A stretch of DNA of 64,000 nt from Kappaphycus alvarezii (taxonomy: Eukaryota > Rhodophyta > Florideophyceae > Gigartinales > Solieriaceae): assembly GCA_002205965.3 (NCBI GenBank), contig NADL03000084.1, forward strand, positions 186,001 to 250,000, read 5' to 3'. Below the pieces are notes generated by a model. It did not search any database. It saw only the letters and a program-made list of their open reading frames with translations, and was not told where the DNA came from. Position numbers and translations under genes: made by a program. Below, one piece after another: positions 10,332 through 19,934 of this stretch (position 1 is the stretch's first letter; every line of letters starts with the position of its first letter).

Positions 10332-11053
10332 GAAATAAGAAATGACCTGCGCATCGTTCGCATCCTCGGAGATATTGCGCAGCCAAAAAGATAATCTTCT
10401 TCTTCCGACTGTATGCTGTGCATGGTTGTGAAGAGAGCTAGAGATGAAGTTGTGGTGGACGGTCCCGATGAATGGCCGCGACCAGCTCCTGACGTACTGG
10501 GACCTGCACGAGGTCCTCTCGGGGGACGACCGGAACCTCTTCTGGGCGGGTTGTTGTCTCCTGAAGGTCCTCCTCTGGTCATCATCACTGCTTCAGGAGG
10601 ATCCTCGCCGCCTCCAACGTTCCCAATTTGTGGCGGAGAAACGTAAGGTTCCCATAGAGGATACGGGACCAGTCTGTATTCCATATCCGGGGGTAAGGCG
10701 TAACCTCTCAGTCGCACGTCTTGGTTGTTCTTGAGAAATACGTAAATTGGACGGATAATATTCAGATACGTTTGCGACAAGTCTCCAGCAGCTACCATTC
10801 CATATCTTCCTATAGAGTAATGATATATTACCTCCACAAACTCTGGACCTGCTTCCGTGAACCTTCCGTTTTGGAATGAAAATAGAACTCTTATTAATAG
10901 TCGGAAATCTTCTTCAGGTAGCAATGGTCCGTTCAACGTACGAAAACATAGGCATATATTAATGTAGAAATGGATGATTACGTGGAGTTCGTAGTAGTCC
11001 CGCGTAATCGAGATGATCCATTCCCAGGCCCTTTTTCCTCCCATAGGAATCAT
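10328..11053 (-). CDS. Gypsy 3' ORF (downstream of pol), unknown domain plus Pro/Gly/Ser-rich linker
   Basis: The frame has 241 codons from the first Met and is open further upstream to at least 11130, so the true start is uncertain. The N-terminal half (residues about 1-130) is a compact, aromatic-rich domain whose core recurs in the next ORF. Residues about 145-215 are a low-complexity linker rich in Pro, Gly, Arg and Ser. A short basic end (RMRTMRRSFLIS) follows, and its stop overlaps the next ATG. It resembles no gag, pol or envelope protein I know and has no transmembrane segment or CCHC knuckle. Since both domain copies remain recognisable while gag and pol are broken, a protein role is likely. 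RNA or particle binding is only a guess. Confidence 0.6.
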   Translation of the reverse strand: MIPMGGKRAWEWIISITRDYYELHVIIHFYINICLCFRTLNGPLLPEEDFRLLIRVLFSFQNGRFTEAGPEFVEVIYHYSIGRYGMVAAGDLSQTYLNIIRPIYVFLKNNQDVRLRGYALPPDMEYRLVPYPLWEPYVSPPQIGNVGGGEDPPEAVMMTRGGPSGDNNPPRRGSGRPPRGPRAGPSTSGAGRGHSSGPSTTTSSLALFTTMHSIQSEEEDYLFGCAISPRMRTMRRSFLIS

Positions 11054-11099
11054 TCTATAGTTAAAGATGAGTATGCCCCGTGGTTGCGCATAGTCCTGT

Positions 11100-11660
11100 G
11101 TGAGAAGGAATTCTTCAGGCCTCTGATGGTAAGGGACCAGACGACATGCATGGATGGCCCTCCTTGATCTCTTCCCTGAGCTTGAACAGAGCTTTATAAT
11201 GCGGGTGTCTTTTCTCCGTGACGATGCAAGGGTTCGAGTACTTGGTTTGGAGGGCCGGCCACTTCACAGCATGCTGCATTGCTTTTCCATGTACTACAAG
11301 TATTTTAGAGCCAACTGAAAAGGTTCTGAATGCAGGTTCTGCATCCTTATTTCTTGTCTGTGCTAGCGCGCGGTGTGATCTCCAGCCTTCGGTGGCCAGT
11401 AGTTCAACTTCCCTACTCTCTTCATTTGATAATATTTGTTTCCATGTCTTTCTGTAACATTCTAGGAGCCCTTCCGTAGATTAGCTCGAATGTTGAGCTC
11501 CCATTTCTTCCTCTTCTTCGACGATAGCCGTATAATACTTTTGGTAAGGCATCTTCCCATTGAATTTCATTCTCCGACATAGTTTTCGATATTGCTCGTT
11601 TGATGGTTCCAACCATCCTCTCCGCTTTCCCGTTGGACAGAAGCAGGCCTTGGTTCCAAC
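11100..11660 (-). pseudogene. Gypsy integrase, C-terminal remnant
   Basis: The reading resumes right after the pol deletion with SNGKAERMVGTIKRAISK, the helix that follows the integrase catalytic core. It goes on through ALPKVLYGYR, FELIYGRAPR and then, after a stop near 11420, a C-terminal part with FSVGSKILVVHGKAM and YSNPCIVTEKR, like the GPY/F module. The HHCC zinc finger and the D,D,E core are missing. It is not in the same frame as the upstream RT, so it could not be made as one protein. Confidence 0.75.
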
Positions 11661-13681
11661 TTTATTTTTTTCGTTTTCTCTGGATCCACTCTAATTCCCT
11701 CTTGGTCGACGATATGTCCGAGTAATTGGACAGAAGTTTTCGCAAAGAAGCATTTGCTCAACTTAATTTTCAAGCTATTCTCCGATATCCTCTCCACAAC
11801 TGTCTTGACGTGGGAGATGTGCTGATCCAATGTTTCTGAGAATATGACGACATCATCGATATAGACTCTTGCGAATGGAAGTCCTTTCAAAACCTCGTTC
11901 ATCATTCTTTGGAATGTAGCTGGTGCATTCATGAGACCAAAAGGCATCACTTCGAACCTGAACTTTCCGGCTTTGCTGGTAAAGGTTGTTTTTTCCTTAC
12001 ATTTTTCATCCAATGGAACCTGCCAATAGCCAGTGTAGAGGTCAATTGAGGTGAAATATCTCCCATCCTTCAGGTCTTCGAGGATCTCCTCCATGTTCGG
12101 AATCGGAAATCGATCGGGTATCATTCTCCGGTTCAGTTGTCGGTAATCGACGCAAAAACGCAGCTTTCCATCCTTCTTTGGTGCGACCACAACTGGAAAC
12201 GACAATGGGGATGAAACTGGTCGAATAATATCATTTTTCAGCATACTTGTAAGATTTTCTGAGATAAATTGGTCATATTTTGGCGGTTGACGTCTAGGCT
12301 TGTGGTAAATCGGTTGAGTGTCGGTAAGTTCGAACGAGTGAGTAGCCGGTACACTTGCTTGTCTTAAATCTGAAACGCTCCATGCAATTACTTCGGAAGA
12401 TGTTAACATGTCGGATATTTTCAGTGAGGCGGGGGCGGGAAGGTGCTGCACTTTTCCTTGGATTTCTGCCATTTGGCGCCCTTTTTCTTCTTGATCCTCA
12501 ACCTCAATATTTTGAAGGACCTCTTCCGTCGTGCTCACATCTTCATATATGGAATTCGACGTATTCTTATTTTCTTTGCAAAGGTAATCTTCTTTCATGC
12601 TCCGAATTCTGTCCTTTGATTCGATATCATCGCAAAAAGAAACACATTCGGGTTTCAAACTTATCCTAGAATTCCAGTCGTCATCTGTTTCAAACCCGGA
12701 ATCATAATCGTCCCATGCCATGTTCATTACCCCCTGAGGGTACCCTTTTCCACTTCCGAAAGTGTTAGTTGGTTCCGAATCTTCGCTGTCATAGCTAGAA
12801 GTGAAATCTTCACTGTCCGTTTCTTTTAAATCTTCAGGATGCGTGCTTTTGTCGAAATCCAGGGGCATCTTCACGGTTCTGCCGTCAATATTAACTGAAA
12901 CCATTTGGTTGCCCAAGTCAATGCATGTTCCTAGTCTTTCCATTGTGGGGCAGCCAATGATTGCATCGAAAGGGAGATCCGGCATGACAAGAAAGTCTAC
13001 ATCAACTTTAGAGTCCCCAAAGAACACGGAAACCTTGTCAACAGTGCCCATGCATTTTGAGACGGTTCCATCCGCTACAGTTATTTTTCGAGTCGTTGGA
13101 GTAATTTCGAGACCTAGATCTGTCACCAAAGTTTCTGAAATGAGGTTTGGAACAGCACCCGAATCGAAGAGAGCTTGGGTTTTCATACCCAATACTTTGA
13201 CTGGTACCAGCTTAAGACGTCTTGGTGCTGTCGAGGCCGATTGAAGAAACAGTTTCTTACCCTTAGCGGACTTATTAGACCTGATAATTTTTTTGAGTTC
13301 TTTTCTCGCATCCTCTGCGTCGCCCCTCAAAAGTTGACCAAACGTTATCCCAGTTGGGGCCGATGCAAGCTCAGCCACCAAATTGTACCTCTTCACATAC
13401 TCTAGTACGTCCTTAGAGATACTCTTAACTTTCTTACTCTTTTTCGTCTTCTTGGCCGGAGTGACTCCCACTCCTGGAACAACTTGATCAGACCTCTTGG
13501 TTCGAGGAGGTACAGGTGCTGGGATATGCTCCAGCATTCCATACTCTAGCCTAGGTTTCTTCGATAAAATGTTCCCTTCCCCATCCCTTTTTGTCACATT
13601 GACTTGACTAATCTCTTCAGCGATGGATACGTTACCGGCATCCGTCAACCTTTGATCCCTTCTATTTTGTAAGATTTTCAC
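11567..13681 (-). pseudogene. Gypsy pol: protease and reverse transcriptase, truncated
   Basis: The open frame has 704 codons. The first codon is GTG, so this is not a true start: the frame continues gag. Residues about 165-260 are an aspartic protease (ALFDSGAVPN with a DSG active site; later FDAIIGCPTMERLG). Residues about 470-655 are a typical gypsy RT: RFCVDYRQLN, FTSIDLYTGYWQ, FEVMPFGLMNAPATF and YIDDVVIFSE near 607. The match ends at GIRVDPEKTKKI, after which a deletion joins the thumb region out of frame to the integrase tail. RNase H and the integrase core are lost. Between protease and RT is an acidic, serine-rich spacer of about 150 residues. Confidence 0.9.
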
Positions 13682-14603
13682 CTCTGGTCCTGACTCACTC
13701 CTTGCTTCCGATAAATTTGCTCTTCTGTTGTCTTTAGACCAGCAGTTACTTTCATGATGCCCATATCACCGCACTTTGCACAACGAGTGTTTCTATGTGG
13801 ATTATCAGGACACCTGTTTGCAAAGTGTCCAGGCTTGTGACAGTAAGAACAGACTTCTGCGGCCTTAGGGGCCCCAGACTGGTTCTTCTTAATGGTAAGA
13901 GTAAGGCTTTCCAACTGCGAGGTTATCATGTCAAGTCGATTATCGAATCGGGTTTCCAACCTTTCTTCCAAGTTTTTGACATCGCTCCTGACAGATTCTA
14001 ATGCCGCTGCACTAGTAGCCGGCCTTTGATAATTCTTTTCAGGATGTACGATAGACATCGATGTGCGGGTTTCCCTCGGTACCTCACTCAGTGACTGAAA
14101 CGTCTCCGAATTTTTGACAAATTCTACTATGGTACCCTTCAGTTCATCAAAAGTGTGAGGGCCCTTGATGAGGAGGAAATCGGAGAGCCGCTTATCCCCC
14201 ATAGCCGCCTTACGCAGCATTCCGTACTTGGCTTGGGCGTTGAACCCAGCCTTTTCATAAAGATCACACAAGTACACCAATGAGCTTAACAAATCGTCGA
14301 AGTTGAGCCGGGCCTCTATGGCGGTACGAATCATCTCATCTGGTTCTACCTCCTTAGCATACTCTTTCACAAGCCACTCACATACCTCACCGAAGTTACG
14401 CCCATTCCCGTTAAGAGACCACCCGTCGATAAACTTGGACTTATATTTGTGCTTTGCGTCACCATGAAGATAGGCGAAGATACTTGCGGCCTTCTCTTCA
14501 TCGCCCTTCTCTCGCATCACAACGTTGACATATGTGTAAAGAAACTCCTCAACGTCTTCAGTCTTGCCCCTGTGAACGTTATACGAGCAGCGTTGAGATC
14601 CAT
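13678..14603 (-). pseudogene. Gypsy gag with CCHC zinc knuckles, frameshifted
   Basis: The main frame (open from 14733 to 13678) gives a gag core with EDVEEFLYTYVNVV and AYLHGDAKHKYKSKF, then a CCHC knuckle CSYCHKPGHFANRC near residue 294. The natural start is probably ATG 14603, which gives MDLNAARITFTG in another frame; a 1-2-base shift in GGGGCAAG near 14565 would join it to KTEDVEEF. The Met at 14733 lies inside the LTR, so the upstream frame is fortuitous. A second knuckle starts CAKCGDMG and is completed (HHESNC) only in the pol frame, which means a one-base change in the CCC run at 13759-13763 separates gag from pol. The ancestor was probably a single gag-pol frame. Alternatively the shift could be programmed, but no slippery site is obvious. 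Confidence 0.85.
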
Positions 14604-14691
14604 GATTACAGAAAAGAAATCCCCCGAAGTGTTCCTTACTACTGCTCAACTCGAATACCTCGGGTGCAACCCCCTCCACAAGAGTACCAAA

Positions 14692-15345
14692 TGATAGGGG
14701 TAAATCGGCGGGGGAAGAGATCCTCAGAACCAATTACCCTGAGAAGGAGGTGTTGCGAGCGACAAAAGTGCTACCGTGGTATTGTTGAACGAACAAAAGG
14801 GAGTGTATATAGAAGAGAGTTGAGAAGCTACAAGCAAGTATAAAAGGGGCAGGGTCTACCACCGACGCTCTGCGACTAGCGTAAGAAAAAGTTTTCTTGG
14901 GTCTGAAGTTGACTCTCAACTTCCTACTACTCGGGACTTGGCTTGAAGTTGTCTGCCAACTTGCTTCACCTCCACTAAAGGAAGCAGTTTACTCGGCTTA
15001 TATAGACTTTTGGCTACCCCAAAAGTCTCAAAAAACATACTAATAACCATAAAATGTATTCACGGTAATCGTGTGAACCAGAGAGACTATTAGGAGATAT
15101 TTCCTCAAGGTAAATATCTAGGTGCCATACCCATGCCAGCCACCCATCGGCCAGGGGTGGGAATTGATGTGGCCATTATATAGACCTTTCAGAGCTACTT
15201 GTAGTATCACCCACAACCTGGAACTGTACTGACATCTACTATGACAGCGTGTCCTAAAATGAAAAAAAATCAACCGATGAATTTGCCACCCTCACCCAAA
15301 TTAAAAATATCTTACAAATTCAAAAACTGTAAAAATATCTTCCCA
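14692..15345 (-). repeat. Gypsy 5' LTR
   Basis: The 654-bp partner of 9272-9910. In element orientation it holds GTCTATATAAGCC and, later, CCCCTTTTATACTTGCTTG, two TATA-like candidates. The part 14692-15000 is shared with LTR fragments near 16.0, 22.2, 28.6 and 52.2 kb. The other half is found only in this element's two LTRs. Confidence 0.9.
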
Positions 15346-15424
15346 ATTCCGATACTGTATACAATCATGGTCCTCATCTAGATTTTTTTCGTGTGCGAAT
15401 TTGGGCACATCACTACGCTCACTA

Positions 15425-15495
15425 AAAAGCTACCTTTGGACCAGCCATTAAGCAGGCCGCATTGGACATGACGGCTGCTGCAGCATACCATTGCA
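15425..15495 (-). mobile_element. NLR1 3' coding fragment (minus strand)
   Basis: The reverse complement contains TATGCTGCTGCAGCCGTCAT then GTCCAATGCGGCCTGC, nearly identical to 2716-2775 and to the NLR1 end. It sits just outside the gypsy 5' LTR. Confidence 0.65.
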
Positions 15496-15984
15496 TCAAA
15501 ACCCGAGTAGACAGTGAACTCGGAAAATGAAAATTTCTGATATTTTTCCAAGTGCTCTTCAAATGCGGCCTGTTTGCTAGGTGACTTAAAGGGGAGGACA
15601 GGACAATTCTTACATAGGTACCCCATGAAGGATCGATACAATCATGAACACCCCCAACACCAAGGTCCGTATGTCTCCTTCAATTATATTTCTTCGTCCG
15701 ATATTACTGGTTTTCTTTTCGGATTTGAGAAAGTCACCATGCGTCTCAAGAAGGCCCTTCGGAATCTTTACCGTCTTGAAGGAAAATAGATCTTTTCGTA
15801 AGACAAAAACTTCGTACAGGTAGTGGTCCTCACAGAAGCGGCTCAGAAGGACGACGTAGTGAAGGATAAGCCGTTAGTCGCGTTCTACATGATGCCTAAA
15901 CCGAAACACCAGGTTAAAGAAACCGTCGCTCATAGTGATAGGGTGTAAATGGCCCCGAAGAAAGACGGGAACACTAACTAATCG

Positions 15985-16265
15985 AGCGGAGAATCGCTGC
16001 GAGCGACTAAAGTGCTACGGTAAACTTAATGGACAGCAGGGGGGGTGAGAGCTTAGTGACTACTGGTGAAAAATTGGGGTGTTTTAATGATTGAATAATA
16101 GGTTAGTCTATGTTTCAAACCGCATTAGATAATTGGTAAAATTGTCGGCATTGGGGAACCAAGGAACGGAGTTAATCCGGGTCAAAGTCGCTGGAAGTCA
16201 CTACCATAGTAGCCATCTCTAAAGGGGAAGGTTCTACCACCTATGCTTTATGCATTATGCCATGT
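15985..16265 (-). repeat. Degraded LTR relic of the gypsy LTR family
   Basis: GCGAGCGACTAAAGTGCTAC matches GCGAGCGACAAAAGTGCTAC of the gypsy LTR. About 200 bp later, GGGGAAGGTTCTACCACC matches the GGGGCAGGGTCTACCACC block. The middle is rearranged and contains an NLR1-tail-like GGGGTGTTTTAATG near 16076-16090. Confidence 0.6.
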
Positions 16266-16323
16266 GTCAAGCAATTCCACCCCTCCCTTCCACATTCTGG
16301 TAGATTGGAGTGCCATTTACAGC

Positions 16324-16432
16324 TTTCGACGCATTGTACGGTTTCGCAATTGGCTTGAAGACGATACAAAATCTATGCTCCGGTACAAATTTACTGGATA
16401 CCAACCCACATATCTACCACAGGAAATTAACT
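16324..16432 (+). repeat. ~109-bp repeat, pair of 5382-5488
   Basis: See 5382-5488. Here it directly follows the LTR relic, so it may once have been internal to an element. Confidence 0.8.
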
Positions 16433-17485
16433 CACCATTTTAAAAAACCAAAATAATGGATTGAAAAATTTATTTGAATCAACTCATTGACCAATAAAGA
16501 ACAGGTAATCAGTGTGACAATGGTCGTGGCGGTATATAAGAAGGAGAAAAAGGACAGAAACAACAAAGTATCGAGTCTTCGTAGCGGGCGCACAGAGAAT
16601 TATGATTTGATTCTAGAGTTCGCCTATGCTTGGCCGGGCAACATTCTTGGCCAAATTCTTCAAAAATGTGGTGATTAATCCAGGAAAAATATTAAGTATA
16701 TGATGGAGAAAGAGGTGACAGTGCCTAAAATATATCAATAACTTTCAAGTAGAACGCCTAGGTTTAAATATGTGTTCGTAAGGTTTTCAGTTGCATAAAT
16801 CTACTCGTATATGGATATTAGCGCAGTTTAGAGGTTGTTATCATATTATTTTTGAACGTAAGCTGTCCCTTATCCCGACAGCTACAGGCCTTCAAGTCAT
16901 GGTAGCGGAGGGGACTGTCGCACAGATTGGAGGCCAAGTAGGGAAGATTACGGGCTAGTCTGGATCTTTGGTAGGGCTCTTAATCTTAGTGGTGGTGGGA
17001 AAATGCCACGTTCAATGCCATCTTTTGGATTCCTACGATGGATTGGCTCAGAGATTGCCAATATCTTGGTTGCCTACATCCTAATCTTGTTGTGGTATTA
17101 ACCTTGTTAAGTGAGCGCCAAATTATTGACAGAAATCGCACTGCCATTACAGATTTTGAATATCCGGATAATTCTTCTAACGAACAGCTTGCTTGATGTT
17201 TAACTGTAAGATAGGGCATATTTAAGCTTATTATGATGCTGAGAGGTAAGTAGCGTTTTAAATATTTAACAGGGAACCATATAAGCCCAAACTGGGTCCC
17301 GCAAGGGAAATAGGGGTCTCTTTTGGAGAAGATGATTAGGCTGATCGAGTTACATCACATCATGACCGTAAATCATCTTAAGTACGATGACCATATATCG
17401 CTGTTTAAGACACTAGGGGATCCTATATCCCTGCTTGGGAATATCAAGAATACAAACACGCCGAGGTGCTTATTGTTCAATGTTT
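16433..17485. other. Gene-poor stretch, probable element debris
   Basis: Frames are short and unrecognised. Some pieces read like degraded protein sequence but do not match a family confidently. Confidence 0.4.
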
Positions 17486-17489
17486 CGCG

Positions 17490-17650
17490 TTAAAAAAAGA
17501 GGCGTATGTATATTCAGAGCATTAAGTAGGGCAACGAGGCAAAACGCCAATGTGAAAAAGGAAGCTGACTTACTGCTCGAAGCGGGTTTCATTACACTGA
17601 TGAGGTTATTTTGTTCTTTTCCGGTGTTTTTCGCGACGAAGATGTAGTGC
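17490..17650 (+). pseudogene. Possible retroelement RT N-terminal relic
   Basis: A frame with NVKKEADLLLEAGFIT resembles the helix that precedes the RT palm in many LTR elements (usual K.EVD.LLE.GFI). The expected SPVV..KKDG and DYR motifs after it are not readable. The call is tentative. Confidence 0.3.
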
Positions 17651-17699
17651 AATGCGCGGTGCGCAGTTCTTTTCGTCTAGGAACGAAACACCGTCAGAC

Positions 17700-18830
17700 A
17701 ATGAGAAACCCAACACGCACACACGAAGACACCCAGGGTGTTCGCTGTCCCTCTTTCTCTTTAAGCACCATGCGATGCAGTAGCACAGCTTGGCGAAGAC
17801 GAGTAGAAATGTAGTTGGAAGGGCGGGGGAAATTCCTTGGACGGCTGGACGGTATACTTGTCCTCAGGGTTGTAAGGCCGGGCCGTGATATGCGGAATGC
17901 CAGAAACTTGGTATGGGACTATTCCAAAGAACCATAGACACCAGGGGTGTAATAATAGACAAAGAAGATGTACTATGGGGTCAGCTGTGCTGGATATCTC
18001 CTTTGGAGATAAGGAGTTTACCACCAACGACAATCTTGAAGTTTCTATTTGTATATAGACGCCGGAGTCCGGAACGCCAAGCATGAGTAAATATCACAAA
18101 CAAATAATAAATGGGGTAGTATAATGTTGGATAGAGAGGGGGAATAGAAAGGGAGACCCGAGCGGATAAACGTGGCAATAGCCAAAGTTGCCATTAACAA
18201 GGTTTCTGCAAAGGCGGAAGTTGGGAGTCAGGTTCAGAGCCAACACCGAGGTAGCTGTTTATTCTGGGGCCCTAGTGACCAGGTAGGTATAAATACTAGT
18301 TAGATTGGTTAGAGTTATCCTCAACGGCGGGGTGAGTGAAGTTAGGGTTAGCCAAGTTAGGGAGATCGAAGTTAGAGACAAGTAAGTTCGACACTTGGCC
18401 CAATAGGTGGCTTTCACCTGCGAAAATATCAGGCCCAACTTGGGGGCCGAGTGGTCCCGATTGCAAGCACTCAAGCCCCATCGGGTGGGTATACAGTACC
18501 AAAAATAATAGTAGGCGACAAAAGAAAATTGTCTTTACTGTACTATAAAGTGCCTGCTGGTTAGCAGTGAATCAGATCCAAAATAAGGATCATCAAAATC
18601 AGCTCTGCCGATTGCAGTACAGTGTGAGTGCAAATTGCACTACAGAAGAAAGACGGGAACCGTCTTTTTTTGTTTCATACATGAAACTCAAAAGAGTTAT
18701 GATGCTTGACCGGTGGTCTTTGCCGAAGATGTAATAGCTATTCTACTATCTCTCTAGTGCTATGGTCTTCACTTCGTTTGACCTATTTACGGCTTGTTTT
18801 CATACAGTAATGGTGGATTAATGTAAGGAG
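17700..18830. other. No supported gene
   Basis: A 107-codon minus frame (17761-18084) and overlapping frames near 18.3-18.5 kb are present, but none shows a domain or initiation context that I can support. Confidence 0.4.
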
Positions 18831-18836
18831 ATTACG

Positions 18837-19930
18837 ATGGTCTTAAGTTATAGGATGTACAAGGTCGAAATGATGCAGTCTGTATTTATAAATTCAACTA
18901 TTTCCTTCCATAATATTAGGAAAGATGTTCTGAGAGGATTGGTTTTTATAATTTTGTATGCGAATGGCGTGTTCATAATCTCCAAAAACACGGAGGTTAC
19001 ATCTACTAATACGGAGAACTCTTCAAAAGGATTCAAAATCAAACCTGAAGATAAACTAAAGAAATTTCAGCCTTATTAGTCAAATTTGAAGCTGTCTAAC
19101 CACGTCATCAATGCCTCTAGTGTGAAGATACACCAATAAATATCAAGAAATCATAGAAGTTTCCGCGTCGACGAAGTTCATCGAGCTCATTAGTTTTTGG
19201 GCCTTTTTGAATAATTTCGCTACTTCATAAGTAATTTTGAAGCAGATACAGAGGACTCTTATGCTGTAAAATTGGTTTAGAAGGCCTTAAAATGACAAGA
19301 GACGAAGAAAAGTAACTTTGAAGAAATAAATTAGAAGCTGACGAATCCCCTTCATCCCAAATCTCCAAATTTCGATACCCCGTTCTCCGTGGAGATCAAT
19401 GCGTCTTCCGTGGCTTTGGGGGTCAGGTTGGCCCAGAAGAAGAAGTATGGGAAGTAGAAATCTATACAGTTCGTCCTTGTACAATGATATAGTAAGAGCA
19501 CTGTGCAACTACGATTGCAAGAGAACTTCAAGTTAAGAATTTTCGTGTCTATAAACCCTTAGAAGAAACGTTTGTGGTCTGTAGAGTTCATCATCTTTTC
19601 AAATGGCCTTCAAAAACAAAAGAGCTCACAACCAGCTGGCAAGATAGCTGGATTTAGTGAAAGGGTACGAATTATATAGAGGTCAAGTACTGCCATATAT
19701 CCGCGAATGTACGCAGAATGCTTGTCACGGAAGCCCCTTAAGTATAAAAATGGGAGGTCATACAAAAAATCGCGGGCGTGTTGGCCAACCCAAGCTATAC
19801 GGATCGGAGCAGCACTTATTGAGGCTGGTTAGGTTTAGGCAGAAGAGGGGGTTAAAAAATGGAACTAAAAGAAAATGTGGAAATTTCGGGAATTGCGAGT
19901 ATGTTAATGTTGTGAAATGACAAATTTTCC
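18837..19930 (+). pseudogene. Gypsy pol relic, same family as 9.3-15.3 kb
   Basis: The frame at 18837-19079 aligns with the RT catalytic region of the gypsy element: VLRGLVFIILYANGVFIISK against VLKGLPFARVYIDDVVIFSE, with the YIDD box decayed to YANG. A FLGLFE.FRYFISNF stretch with stops follows (19130-19240), the usual RT-RNase H connection. Then come an RNase H-like piece near 19540-19660 and a basic His/Cys-containing frame to 19917 that could be the integrase N-terminus. Many stops show an old, dead copy. The last two assignments are weak. Confidence 0.65.
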
Positions 19931-19934
19931 CTAG

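Larger units (their letters stand above)
9272..15345 (-). mobile_element. Ty3/gypsy LTR retrotransposon, defective copy
   Basis: Two direct repeats with TG...CA ends (9272-9910 and 14692-15345) bound a minus-strand gag-pol. Gene order leftwards is LTR, gag with two CCHC knuckles, protease, RT, end of integrase, an extra 3' ORF in two parts, LTR. Directly inside the 5' LTR is TTTGGTACTCTTGTGG, a possible primer binding site. Next to the 3' LTR is a purine-rich GAGCGGGAGGG, a possible polypurine tract. The five bases outside each end (gacga and attcc) do not match, so no target duplication is visible. Frameshifts in gag and a deletion in pol make it non-autonomous. Older members of the same family lie at 18.8-19.9 and 24.3-28.3 kb. 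Confidence 0.9.

Noticed and set aside
10413..10734. Plus-strand frames opposite the gypsy 3' ORF
   Set aside because: They mirror the GC-rich Pro/Gly linker of the minus-strand ORF and have no support of their own.
17761..18084. 107-codon minus-strand frame
   Set aside because: No domain, no codon or promoter evidence, and no second copy. Not listed as a gene.
18259..18548. Overlapping open frames on both strands near 18.3-18.5 kb
   Set aside because: Several frames are open at once in low-stop sequence, with no motif or repeat partner. Treated as chance.
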